This document shows, one piece after another, positions 1 to 4,562 of a DNA stretch of 5,204 nucleotides; the first letter of the stretch is position 1, and each line of letters starts with the position of its first letter. The notes beneath the pieces are model-generated. The model had not been told where the DNA came from and made no database searches. It was given only the letters and a program-made list of their open reading frames with translations. The position numbers and the translations under genes are program-made. The DNA is taken from contig JBOGZI010000213.1 in assembly GCA_050697275.1 (NCBI GenBank), positions 1-5,204 on the forward strand. Reading direction: 5' to 3'. The stretch comes from JBOGZI01 sp050697275. GTDB taxonomy: Bacteria; Actinomycetota; Thermoleophilia; Solirubrobacterales; 70-9.

Positions 1-128
1 TCGTCGGGGAGCGGGGGCGGCTCCTTCCCGCCGAGCAGCGCCGGCAGCGCGGCGAGCGCGGCCAGCACCGCGGCGGCGACCGCCATCGCCCTGCCCGCCG
101 TCGTCCACCTGATCCTGCGCCCCGCCAC
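1..128 (-). CDS. N-terminal part of a membrane-anchored or secreted protein of unknown function
   Basis: This is the first 42 complete codons of a gene reading leftwards off the window. I chose GTG at 128-126 as the start. It gives a short Arg-rich N-terminus (MAGRRIRWTTAGR), then a hydrophobic Ala/Leu/Val stretch at about residues 15-32, then a Pro-rich acidic segment (KEPPPLPD). That is the layout of a signal anchor or signal peptide followed by an extracytoplasmic linker. Alternative starts are ATG at 86-84, which loses the positive residues, and TTG at 185-183. The opposite strand is also open here and ends in TGA at 136-138, but its product is a featureless Ser/Ala/Thr run. Base composition also favours the minus strand: its second codon positions are the more A/T-rich, as in real genes. 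No clear ribosome binding site precedes the GTG. The family is not recognised and the function is unknown. Confidence 0.55.
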   Translation of the reverse strand, partial: MAGRRIRWTTAGRAMAVAAAVLAALAALPALLGGKEPPPLPD

Positions 129-183
129 CCCGCGCTGAGCTTTCGCGCGGCCCTTCTCTCCCCCACCGGCGGCCGCCCCACAC

Positions 184-198
184 AAGTCGCTACGACTT
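184..198. repeat. Perfect 6-bp inverted repeat in the divergent intergenic region
   Basis: AAGTCG and CGACTT flank a 3-base spacer (CTA). It lies midway between the minus-strand gene and rpsF. It could be a small operator or a hairpin in the leader of the minus-strand gene. No T-run follows it on either strand, so it is not an obvious intrinsic terminator. Function unknown. Confidence 0.45.
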
Positions 199-217
199 CG
201 CCTCGCTCCGACGTGCT

Positions 218-233
218 GCGGCCTGACGGCCGC
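218..233. repeat. Perfect 6-bp inverted repeat directly upstream of the rpsF -10 box
   Basis: GCGGCC and GGCCGC flank the 4-base spacer TGAC and end on the base before the TATAGT box at 234. This places the palindrome in the spacer between the -10 and where a -35 would be, a common position for an operator. Its core (220-231) matches 11 of 12 bases of a hairpin ahead of dnaB at 2231-2242. The regulator, if any, is unknown. Confidence 0.5.
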
Positions 234-239
234 TATAGT
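234..239 (+). promoter_or_regulatory. Candidate -10 box of the rpsF promoter
   Basis: TATAGT matches the TANNNT form of a sigma-70-type -10 box and ends 11 bases before the rpsF ATG. Transcription would then start only a few bases before the ATG, giving a leaderless or nearly leaderless mRNA. This fits the lack of any purine-rich Shine-Dalgarno sequence before that ATG. I see no convincing -35 box. Confidence 0.5.
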
Positions 240-250
240 CGCCCGCCGCG

Positions 251-643
251 ATGAGCAGGCACTACGAACTCGTCCTGATGCTCGACCCGCAGGCCGCCGA
301 GGGAGACCGCGACCAGCTGGCCGAGGGCGTGCGCAAGGAGATCGAGAAGAGCGGCACGCTCGAGCAGGCCGACGCCTGGGGGATGCGCAAGCTCGCCTAC
401 GAGATCCGCCAGCGCAACGAGGCCGACTACCGCTACTACCGCTTCCAGGCCGAGAACGAGCTGCTTCAGCGGCTCGACCACAGCCTCAAGATCGCCGACG
501 GCACCCTCCGCTTCCGCATCTTCCGGGTGGATTCCGAGACCTCCACCAACCCGCCCCCGGCCGCCGACCGGCCCGCGATGGTCGGATCCGACCGGCTCGA
601 TCGGTCCGAGCGGCGCGGCCGCCGCGACGACCGCGACGAGTAG
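251..643 (+). CDS. rpsF: 30S ribosomal protein S6
   Basis: S6 is a small-subunit protein that sits on the platform of the 30S subunit and binds 16S rRNA as a heterodimer with S18, encoded two genes downstream. The N-terminus (RHYELVLMLDP) is the usual first strand of S6. The rest of the fold follows to about residue 94, with the recognisable WGMRKLAYEI and YRYYRFQAE segments and the last strand LRFRIFRVD. Residues 95-130 are an extra tail rich in Pro, then Arg and Asp, ending RRDDRDE; it is probably disordered. The usual S6 fold is about 95 residues, so at 130 aa this one is long only because of the tail. The ATG at 251 fits the family start exactly. No Shine-Dalgarno is visible and a TATAGT box lies just upstream, so the mRNA may be leaderless. 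Confidence 0.95.
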   Translation: MSRHYELVLMLDPQAAEGDRDQLAEGVRKEIEKSGTLEQADAWGMRKLAYEIRQRNEADYRYYRFQAENELLQRLDHSLKIADGTLRFRIFRVDSETSTNPPPAADRPAMVGSDRLDRSERRGRRDDRDE

Positions 644-706
644 CCCCCAGCTCCGTTCCGACCGGGCTTTCGGGCTCGCCGGGATCCGCAGTTTGCGCCG
701 ATCTCG

Positions 707-735
707 CCGCCGGGGGGAGAGAACCCGCCGGGCGG
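707..735 (+). repeat. GC-rich inverted repeat upstream of ssb
   Basis: CCGCC at 707-711 can pair with GGCGG at 731-735. Inside it GGG at 715-717 can pair with CCC at 724-726 around the purine loop AGAGAA, leaving small internal loops. It ends six bases before the TAAGAT box of ssb. No T-run follows, so termination after rpsF is not supported. It may simply reflect GC-rich sequence. Nothing else gene-like is seen between rpsF and ssb. Confidence 0.3.
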
Positions 736-740
736 AGACT

Positions 741-746
741 TAAGAT
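741..746 (+). promoter_or_regulatory. Candidate -10 box for ssb
   Basis: TAAGAT fits the TANNNT -10 pattern and stands out in GC-rich surroundings. A start about 7 bases downstream would leave a leader of roughly 25 bases that contains the ssb ribosome binding site. It overlaps a CTTAAG hexamer that recurs ahead of dnaB. No clear -35 box is seen. Confidence 0.4.
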
Positions 747-760
747 CGTCGTTCGGAATC

Positions 761-770
761 GAAGGAAGGG
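761..770 (+). promoter_or_regulatory. Ribosome binding site that fixes the TTG start of ssb
   Basis: GAAGGAAGGG is a strong purine-rich Shine-Dalgarno sequence ending 8 bases before TTG at 779. An ATG at 771 directly after it is in another frame and reaches a stop after ten codons, so the TTG is the working start. Confidence 0.75.
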
Positions 771-778
771 ATGACGCT

Positions 779-1246
779 TTGGCCGCTTCGAACATCAACG
801 TAGTCGCGATCACGGGGAACCTGACCAAGGACCCCGAGCTTCGCTCGACCCCGAGCGGGACCTCTGTATGCAAGCTTCGCGTTGCGGTCAACAGCCGCCG
901 CAAGGACGGCCAGACCGGCGAATGGGTCGACAAGCCCAACTACTTCGACGTCACCGTCTGGGGCGCGCAGGGCGAGAACTGCGCCAACTACCTCTCCAAG
1001 GGCCGCCCGGTCGCGGTCGAGGGGCGGCTCGACTGGCGCGAGTGGGAGTCCCAGGACGGCAGCAAGCGCCAGGCGGTCGAGATCATCGCCAACAGCGTCC
1101 AGTTCCTCGGCTCCCGCTCGGACAACCCGAGCGGCGGCGGCAACGGCTTCCAGGCGAAGTCCGACGTCCCGGCCGACACCTCGGACTTCGAGGGCGCGGC
1201 CGTCGGCGAGGGCGGCGGCGGCGGAGACGACGACATCCCCTTCTAG
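779..1246 (+). CDS. ssb: Single-stranded DNA-binding protein
   Basis: SSB coats single-stranded DNA in replication, repair and recombination and recruits partner proteins through its C-terminal tip. The OB fold spans about residues 6-110, beginning NVVAITGNLTKDPELR and including the conserved segments NYFDVTVWG and EGRLDWREW. Residues 111-149 form a short flexible linker rich in Gly and Ser. The last residues, DDDIPF, are the canonical acidic partner-binding tip. At 155 aa with a modest linker it is a normal bacterial SSB, probably tetrameric. Translation starts at TTG, supported by a strong ribosome binding site and by the family N-terminus. It lies between rpsF and rpsR, the usual bacterial arrangement, 37 bases ahead of rpsR, and may have its own promoter at 741-746. 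Confidence 0.96.
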   Translation: MAASNINVVAITGNLTKDPELRSTPSGTSVCKLRVAVNSRRKDGQTGEWVDKPNYFDVTVWGAQGENCANYLSKGRPVAVEGRLDWREWESQDGSKRQAVEIIANSVQFLGSRSDNPSGGGNGFQAKSDVPADTSDFEGAAVGEGGGGGDDDIPF

Positions 1247-1254
1247 AGGGATTC

Positions 1255-1282
1255 CGGGCGCGCTCTGTACCATTCGCGCCCG
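1255..1282. repeat. Perfect 8-bp inverted repeat abutting the rpsR start codon
   Basis: CGGGCGCG at 1255-1262 is exactly complementary to CGCGCCCG at 1275-1282, around a 12-base loop (1263-1274). The right arm ends one base before the TTG of rpsR. In a transcript running on from ssb, this all-G/C stem would sit on the ribosome landing site. As DNA, it brackets the TACCAT box like an operator. No T-run follows, so it is not an intrinsic terminator. Confidence 0.6.
1268..1273 (+). promoter_or_regulatory. Candidate -10 box for a leaderless rpsR transcript
   Basis: TACCAT fits the TANNNT pattern and lies 10 bases before the rpsR TTG, close to the spacing at rpsF (11) and purA (8). It falls in the loop of the inverted repeat 1255-1282. 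No Shine-Dalgarno precedes rpsR, which favours a leaderless start over read-through translation. The match is weak in isolation. Confidence 0.35.
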
Positions 1283-1283
1283 C

Positions 1284-1556
1284 TTGGCACGACAGCAGCG
1301 ACAGAGCCAGGGTGGACCGGGCGGCCGCAGGCGCCGCGGCCTCTCCGATCGCGGACGGCCGCGCAAGTACACCCGGATCAACGTCGACCAGATCGACTAC
1401 AAGGACCTCACCCTGCTGCGCCGCTTCATCTCCGACCGCGGCAAGACCCGCTCCCGGCGCGTCACCGGCCTCTCGCGCAGGCACCAGCAGCAGCTCGCGC
1501 TGGCGGTGAAGCGAGCCAGGGAGCTGGCGCTCCTGCCCTACGTCGGCGAGCGTTGA
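1284..1556 (+). CDS. rpsR: 30S ribosomal protein S18
   Basis: S18 is a small-subunit platform protein and the binding partner of S6. The S18 core is clear: IDYKDLTLLRRFISDRGK at residues 37-54, then RRVTG at 58-62 and RRHQQQLALAVKRARELALL at 65-84, which contact rRNA. The first 33 residues are a basic, Gly/Arg-rich extension. There is no cysteine anywhere, so this is the form without the zinc ribbon that some S18 proteins carry. At 90 aa it is slightly long for the family. The start is TTG at 1284: the frame is open far upstream, but this codon gives the typical start MARQQRQ and no other initiator lies close by in frame. No Shine-Dalgarno is visible. It ends 10 bases before rplI. Confidence 0.93.
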   Translation: MARQQRQSQGGPGGRRRRGLSDRGRPRKYTRINVDQIDYKDLTLLRRFISDRGKTRSRRVTGLSRRHQQQLALAVKRARELALLPYVGER

Positions 1557-1566
1557 GGGCGAGCTG

Positions 1567-2019
1567 ATGGCCCAGGCGGTGCTGCTCAAGGACGTCGACG
1601 GGCTCGGCGACGCGGGCGACGCCGTCGACGTCAAGCCCGGCTACCTGCGCAACTACCTGGTCCCGCGCAAACTCGCCCAGCCGGCCACCACGGCCGCCCT
1701 GGAGGAGGCCGAGCGACGCCGCGAGCGCGCCGCCGCGGCGGAGCAGCAGGCCGCCGAGCGCGCCGGCGAGACCGCCGAGCTGCTCTCGAAGACGGTGCTC
1801 ACGATCAACCACCGGGCCGGCGAGGACGGCAAGCTGTTCGGGTCGGTCACCTCGAACGAGGTCGCCGAGGCGATCCAGGCGGCCCGAGGGATCAAGATCG
1901 ACCGCAGGAAGGTGCGGCTGGAGGAGCCGATCCGGGAGACCGGGACCTACATGGTCGAGGTCGAGGTCGGCGGCGGCGTCACCACCCAGGTGAAGACGAT
2001 CGTCGCCGAGGCGAAATAG
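1567..2019 (+). CDS. rplI: 50S ribosomal protein L9
   Basis: L9 is an elongated large-subunit protein that binds 23S rRNA near the base of the L1 stalk and helps maintain reading frame. The N-terminal rRNA-binding domain covers about residues 1-40 and includes the L9 signature region GYLRNYLVPRKLA (25-37). A long Ala/Glu/Arg-rich helix follows at about 42-75, then the C-terminal domain to residue 150, including KLFGSVTSNEVAEAI. The length of 150 aa is typical. The ATG at 1567 matches the family start and has a weak GAGG about 8 bases upstream. The 10-base spacing from rpsR implies co-transcription. No strong terminator follows directly. Confidence 0.95.
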   Translation: MAQAVLLKDVDGLGDAGDAVDVKPGYLRNYLVPRKLAQPATTAALEEAERRRERAAAAEQQAAERAGETAELLSKTVLTINHRAGEDGKLFGSVTSNEVAEAIQAARGIKIDRRKVRLEEPIRETGTYMVEVEVGGGVTTQVKTIVAEAK

Positions 2020-2093
2020 CGACTCGCCCGCCGGGCCGAGCTCTCCGCAACTAGCGGCGCTCCCAGAGCTCACCGCTCCACCACCGTCGGGAA

Positions 2094-2133
2094 GCTGACC
2101 GCAAATACCCGGAACGCCGGCTGCACGGTCGGC
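2094..2133 (+). repeat. Nested hairpin after rplI
   Basis: GCTGACCG at 2094-2101 pairs with CGGTCGGC at 2126-2133: eight pairs, one of them G-U. Inside, CCGG at 2109-2112 pairs with CCGG at 2117-2120 around an AACG loop. A TTTT run follows at 2144-2147, 10 bases after the stem, which is too far for a classical intrinsic terminator. It may be a weak terminator, an RNA-processing site or part of a leader. Confidence 0.4.
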
Positions 2134-2196
2134 CCGCCTGTGGTTTTCTCCGCTGCGACCCGCCGATCGGGCGCCACCGTCAGGGGGCGGCTCCAT

Positions 2197-2213
2197 CCGG
2201 CGGGACCCTTAAG
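2197..2213 (+). promoter_or_regulatory. CTTAAG-containing motif upstream of dnaB
   Basis: This 17-base stretch, ending CCCTTAAG, matches 13 of 17 bases of positions 728-744 upstream of ssb, which end GACTTAAG. Both copies lie ahead of a single-strand or replication gene. In the ssb copy the TTAAG overlaps a plausible -10 box; here the following bases (TAAGGA) fit that pattern poorly. It may be a promoter element or a regulator site. Confidence 0.3.
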
Positions 2214-2228
2214 GAGTAGGGGCTGGAT

Positions 2229-2244
2229 CTGGCCTGTCGGCCGG
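2229..2244 (+). repeat. Hairpin in the dnaB leader
   Basis: CTGGCC at 2229-2234 can pair with GGCCGG at 2239-2244 around a TGTC loop, with one T-G pair. Its core GGCCTGTCGGCC differs by one base from the palindrome ahead of rpsF (220-231). It lies about 20 bases before the dnaB ribosome binding site. Confidence 0.4.
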
Positions 2245-2263
2245 CTCGATCGTCCCTGCGAGA

Positions 2264-2271
2264 GGGAGAGG
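2264..2271 (+). promoter_or_regulatory. Ribosome binding site supporting the CTG start of dnaB
   Basis: GGGAGAGG is a purine-rich Shine-Dalgarno-like sequence ending 5 bases before CTG at 2277. It is the best-placed site for any in-frame start that keeps the conserved DnaB N-terminus. Confidence 0.55.
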
Positions 2272-2276
2272 AACAA

Positions 2277-3698
2277 CTGGCAACCGAGACCACAACCGGA
2301 ATCGTCCCGCCGCAGAACCTGGAGGCGGAGGAGTCGGTGCTCGGGGCGATGATGGTCTCCGAGGCGACGATCGAGCCCGTCCTGCTCGACGTCCGCCTGC
2401 ACGCCGAGGACTTCTACCGGGACCGCCATCGGGCCATCTTCGAGGCGATCATCCGCCTCAACGAGGAGGCGAGCCCGGTGGACGCGCTGACCGTCTCCGA
2501 GGCGCTCTCCCAGCGCGGGGCGCTCGACCAGGTGGGGGGCAAGGACGCCGTCGCCAGCCTCGCCGCCAAGGTCCCGGCCCCCGGGAGCGCCAAGCACTAC
2601 GCGCAGATCGTCAAGCAGAACGCGCTGATGCGGCGGCTGGACGGCGCCGCGAAGCGGATCCAGCAGTCGGTCGCCGAGCGCGACGGCGCGCCCAGCGAGC
2701 TGGTCGAGCAGGCCGAGCGCATGCTCTTCCAGGTCGCCCACGAGGACCGCACCGCCGACTTCCGCGAGATCAGCGAGATCCTCCACGACGAGATCGACAA
2801 GCTCGAGGCGCTTGCCACCGGCAAGGCGGAGATCACCGGCACCCCGTCCGGTTTCCGCGACCTCGACGAGAAGACCGGCGGCTTCCAGCCCGGCAACCTG
2901 ATCGTGATCGCGGCGAGGCCGGCGATGGGGAAGTCGACCCTCGTCTGCAACGTCGCCGAGAACGTGGCGCTCAAACACGGCAAGCCGGTGGCGCTGTTCT
3001 CGCTGGAGATGTCGGAGATGGAGCTCGCCCACCGCTTCATCGCCTCCCAGTCGCGGATCTCGAGCGATCGCCTCCGCAAGGGCAAGGTCTCGAGCAAGGA
3101 CTGGCCGAAGGTGGTGAACGCGTGCAACCGGCTCGAGGTGGCGCCGCTGTGGATCGACGACTCCTCCGACCTGGGAATGCTCGAGCTGCGCGCCAAGGCG
3201 CGGCGCCTCCAGGCCCAGGAGCGCGGCCGAGGGCACGACGGCCTCGGCGCGGTGATCGTCGACTACATGCAGCTGATGCGAACCGACGACCCGCGGGCCA
3301 ACCGGGTCGAGCAGGTCGCCCAGTTCAGCCGCGGCCTGAAGATCCTGGCGCGGGAGCTGCAGGTGCCGGTGATCGGGATCTCCCAGCTCTCCCGCGCGCC
3401 CGAGCAGCGCCCGGACAAGCGCCCGATCCTCTCGGACCTGCGCGAGTCGGGCGCAATCGAGCAGGACGCCGACCTGGTCGGCTTCCTCTACCGGGACGAC
3501 TACTACAACGCCGAGTCCGAGGACCCGGGGATGGCGGAGCTGATCCTCGCCAAGCACCGCAACGGGCCGGTCGGCACGGTCCGGCTCGTCTTCCTCGAGC
3601 ACTACCCGAAGTTCGCCGATCGCGCCCGCGAGGAGAAGCCGGTCGAGCAGAGCTCCGGGGAGGGCCCGCCGATGATCGACCTGGCGGAGGAGGGTTGA
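2277..3698 (+). CDS. dnaB: Replicative DNA helicase DnaB
   Basis: DnaB is the hexameric 5'-3' helicase that unwinds DNA at the replication fork and interacts with primase. The N-terminal domain begins with the conserved PPQNLEAEESVLGAMM (residues 11-26). The RecA-like domain carries Walker A ARPAMGKST (213-221), Walker B VIVDYMQLM with Asp329, the QLSR motif from Gln370, and DKRPILSDLRESG with Arg389. AKHRNGPVG follows near the C-terminus. I infer CTG at 2277 as the start. The nearest usual initiator, GTG at 2337, would delete the conserved NLEAEE block, and the frame is closed by TAG at 2217. From 2277 the protein is 473 aa, a normal DnaB length, with no intein in the ATPase motifs. Its last codons overlap the ribosome binding site of the next gene, which starts two bases after the dnaB stop. 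Confidence 0.95.
   Translation: MATETTTGIVPPQNLEAEESVLGAMMVSEATIEPVLLDVRLHAEDFYRDRHRAIFEAIIRLNEEASPVDALTVSEALSQRGALDQVGGKDAVASLAAKVPAPGSAKHYAQIVKQNALMRRLDGAAKRIQQSVAERDGAPSELVEQAERMLFQVAHEDRTADFREISEILHDEIDKLEALATGKAEITGTPSGFRDLDEKTGGFQPGNLIVIAARPAMGKSTLVCNVAENVALKHGKPVALFSLEMSEMELAHRFIASQSRISSDRLRKGKVSSKDWPKVVNACNRLEVAPLWIDDSSDLGMLELRAKARRLQAQERGRGHDGLGAVIVDYMQLMRTDDPRANRVEQVAQFSRGLKILARELQVPVIGISQLSRAPEQRPDKRPILSDLRESGAIEQDADLVGFLYRDDYYNAESEDPGMAELILAKHRNGPVGTVRLVFLEHYPKFADRAREEKPVEQSSGEGPPMIDLAEEG
3686..3694 (+). promoter_or_regulatory. Ribosome binding site for the DnaC-like gene, inside the end of dnaB
   Basis: GGAGGAGGG is a near-ideal Shine-Dalgarno sequence that also encodes the final Glu-Glu-Gly region of DnaB. 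It ends 5 bases before CTG at 3700. In that frame there is a stop (TGA at 3673-3675) upstream and no ATG, GTG or TTG until 3850, so the site points to the CTG. The arrangement implies translational coupling to dnaB. Confidence 0.7.
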
Positions 3699-3699
3699 G

Positions 3700-4464
3700 C
3701 TGAGGGCGGCGGAGGCAGGAGAGCGACTCCCGTGCCCCCTCGGGGTCTGCGACGGCTCGGGCTGGCTGCTCGGCCCGGAGGACGTCGCCCGCCCCTGCGA
3801 GTGCCGCGAGCGGCTGGTCGCGCGGGCCCGGCTGCGCGGGGTCGCCTCGGTGATCCCCGCCAAGTACCGGGGGGTCTCCTTCGACCGTCCGCCGGTCACC
3901 GAGATGAACGAGGTGGTGGTGCGCCGCGTCCGCGAGTTCTGCGAGGGGATCGACGCAAACCTCGACCGGGGCCGCGGCCTCTGGATCTACGGCAGCGCCG
4001 GAACCGGCAAGACGACCCTGGCGATGCTGGTCTCCAGGATGGCCTTGGAGGCGGGGCGCTCGGTGGCGATCTACTCGCTGCCCAAGCTGCTCGCGCGGAT
4101 CCGGCGAACCTACGACGCGGCGACGGGCGAGCAGTCCCACGCGGACCTGTTCGAGCGGCTGGCCGGCGTCGATCTGCTCCACATCGACGACCTCGGGGCC
4201 GAGAAGCAGACCGAGTGGGTGCTGGAGCAGCTCTACGCGCTCGTCAACGAGCGCTACGAGGCGCAGCGCCCGCTGGTGGTGACCACCAACCACGACGAGT
4301 CCCAGCTCGAGGAGCAGATCGGCGCGCGGGTCGTCTCCCGCCTGGCCGAGATGTGCGAGACGCTGCCCGTCTTCGACGAGGACCGGCGCTGGCGCGGCCC
4401 GGCGGGCATCGCGGGCTCGCTGGGCGAGGGGAGCGGCGCGGGCCTCGGCCCGCTCGACCACTAG
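3700..4464 (+). CDS. DnaC/DnaI-like helicase-loader ATPase with N-terminal cysteine motif
   Basis: The product resembles the AAA+ ATPases of the DnaC/DnaI/IstB type, which load DnaB-family helicases onto single-stranded DNA. From CTG at 3700 it is 254 aa. The N-terminus holds a likely zinc site: Cys12 and Cys17 (CPLGVCDGSGW), Cys33 and Cys35 (CEC). The ATPase core has Walker A GSAGTGKTT (98-106), Walker B LLHIDDLG with Asp163 and Asp164, a sensor-1-like TTN (195-197) and an arginine-finger region GARVVSRL with Arg214. The tail is Gly-rich. A start at GTG 3850 would remove the whole cysteine motif, and the ribosome binding site within dnaB supports CTG. The tight link to dnaB argues for a helicase loader over a transposon IstB; no transposase is present. 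The match is to a family, not to a named gene, so I give no symbol. Confidence 0.82.
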   Translation: MRAAEAGERLPCPLGVCDGSGWLLGPEDVARPCECRERLVARARLRGVASVIPAKYRGVSFDRPPVTEMNEVVVRRVREFCEGIDANLDRGRGLWIYGSAGTGKTTLAMLVSRMALEAGRSVAIYSLPKLLARIRRTYDAATGEQSHADLFERLAGVDLLHIDDLGAEKQTEWVLEQLYALVNERYEAQRPLVVTTNHDESQLEEQIGARVVSRLAEMCETLPVFDEDRRWRGPAGIAGSLGEGSGAGLGPLDH

Positions 4465-4548
4465 CCGACGCCCGAGGTCCAGGCGAGGCTCGACCTTGCG
4501 GGCAACGCGCCGCCCGATGCAGACGAGCACCCGATCCCCCCCGACCCT

Positions 4549-4554
4549 CATAAT
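4549..4554 (+). promoter_or_regulatory. Candidate -10 box for a leaderless purA transcript
   Basis: CATAAT is one base from the TATAAT consensus and ends 8 bases before the purA GTG. Transcription would begin at or within a base or two of the start codon. No Shine-Dalgarno precedes the GTG. The 98 bases between the DnaC-like gene and purA contain no other gene; there is only a weak imperfect inverted repeat at 4473-4498 and no intrinsic terminator. Confidence 0.55.
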
Positions 4555-4562
4555 CCACCGCC

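Larger units (their letters stand above)
2020..2276 (+). other. Structured intergenic region between rplI and dnaB
   Basis: I find no gene in this 257-base gap. It contains a nested hairpin at 2094-2133, a 17-base motif at 2197-2213 that resembles the ssb promoter region, a hairpin at 2229-2244, and the dnaB ribosome binding site at 2264-2271. It probably holds the end of the ribosomal-protein transcript and the dnaB promoter and leader. I cannot name a clean -10 box for dnaB. An AAGGAG at 2211-2216 also resembles a ribosome binding site and lies 6 bases before an in-frame CTG at 2223, an alternative, longer dnaB start that I consider less likely. Confidence 0.5.

Noticed and set aside
1..138. 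Plus-strand open frame ending in TGA at 136-138
   Set aside because: The product is a Ser/Ala/Thr-rich run with no motif, and its first codon positions are more A/T-rich than its second, the reverse of a normal gene. The minus-strand frame fits better, though the choice is not certain.
139..250. S6:S18-binding leader RNA ahead of rpsF
   Set aside because: Such leaders are known before rpsF in many bacteria, but I could not see the motif here. The -10 box 11 bases before ATG would leave no leader to carry it.
771..803. ATG directly after the strong ribosome binding site before ssb
   Set aside because: It is out of frame with ssb and reaches TAG after ten codons. The TTG at 779 gives the conserved SSB N-terminus.
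868..1509. Long Arg-rich plus-strand frames overlapping ssb and rpsR
   Set aside because: They are out-of-frame readings of ssb. Only the last part of the frame ending at 1556 is real, and that is rpsR from 1284.
2900..3460. Possible intein in dnaB
   Set aside because: Inteins occur in the ATPase motifs of some actinobacterial dnaB genes, but here Walker A, Walker B and the C-terminal motifs are continuous.
3850..3852. GTG as the start of the DnaC-like protein
   Set aside because: It removes the cysteine motif at residues 12-35, has no ribosome binding site, and leaves a 150-base gap after dnaB that is open in frame.
2070..3899. A 609-codon open frame on the minus strand covering dnaB
   Set aside because: It is a long antisense frame of the kind expected at high GC. 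It mirrors dnaB, shows no recognisable domain, and dnaB is unmistakable on the other strand.
4473..4498. Inverted repeat after the DnaC-like gene as a terminator
   Set aside because: The stem CGAGGTC/GACCTTG includes a G-U pair, has a 12-base loop and no following T-run.
3325..4551. A 408-codon open frame on the minus strand over dnaB and the DnaC-like gene
   Set aside because: Arg/Ala/Pro-rich low-complexity product with no domain. Two clear genes occupy the opposite strand.
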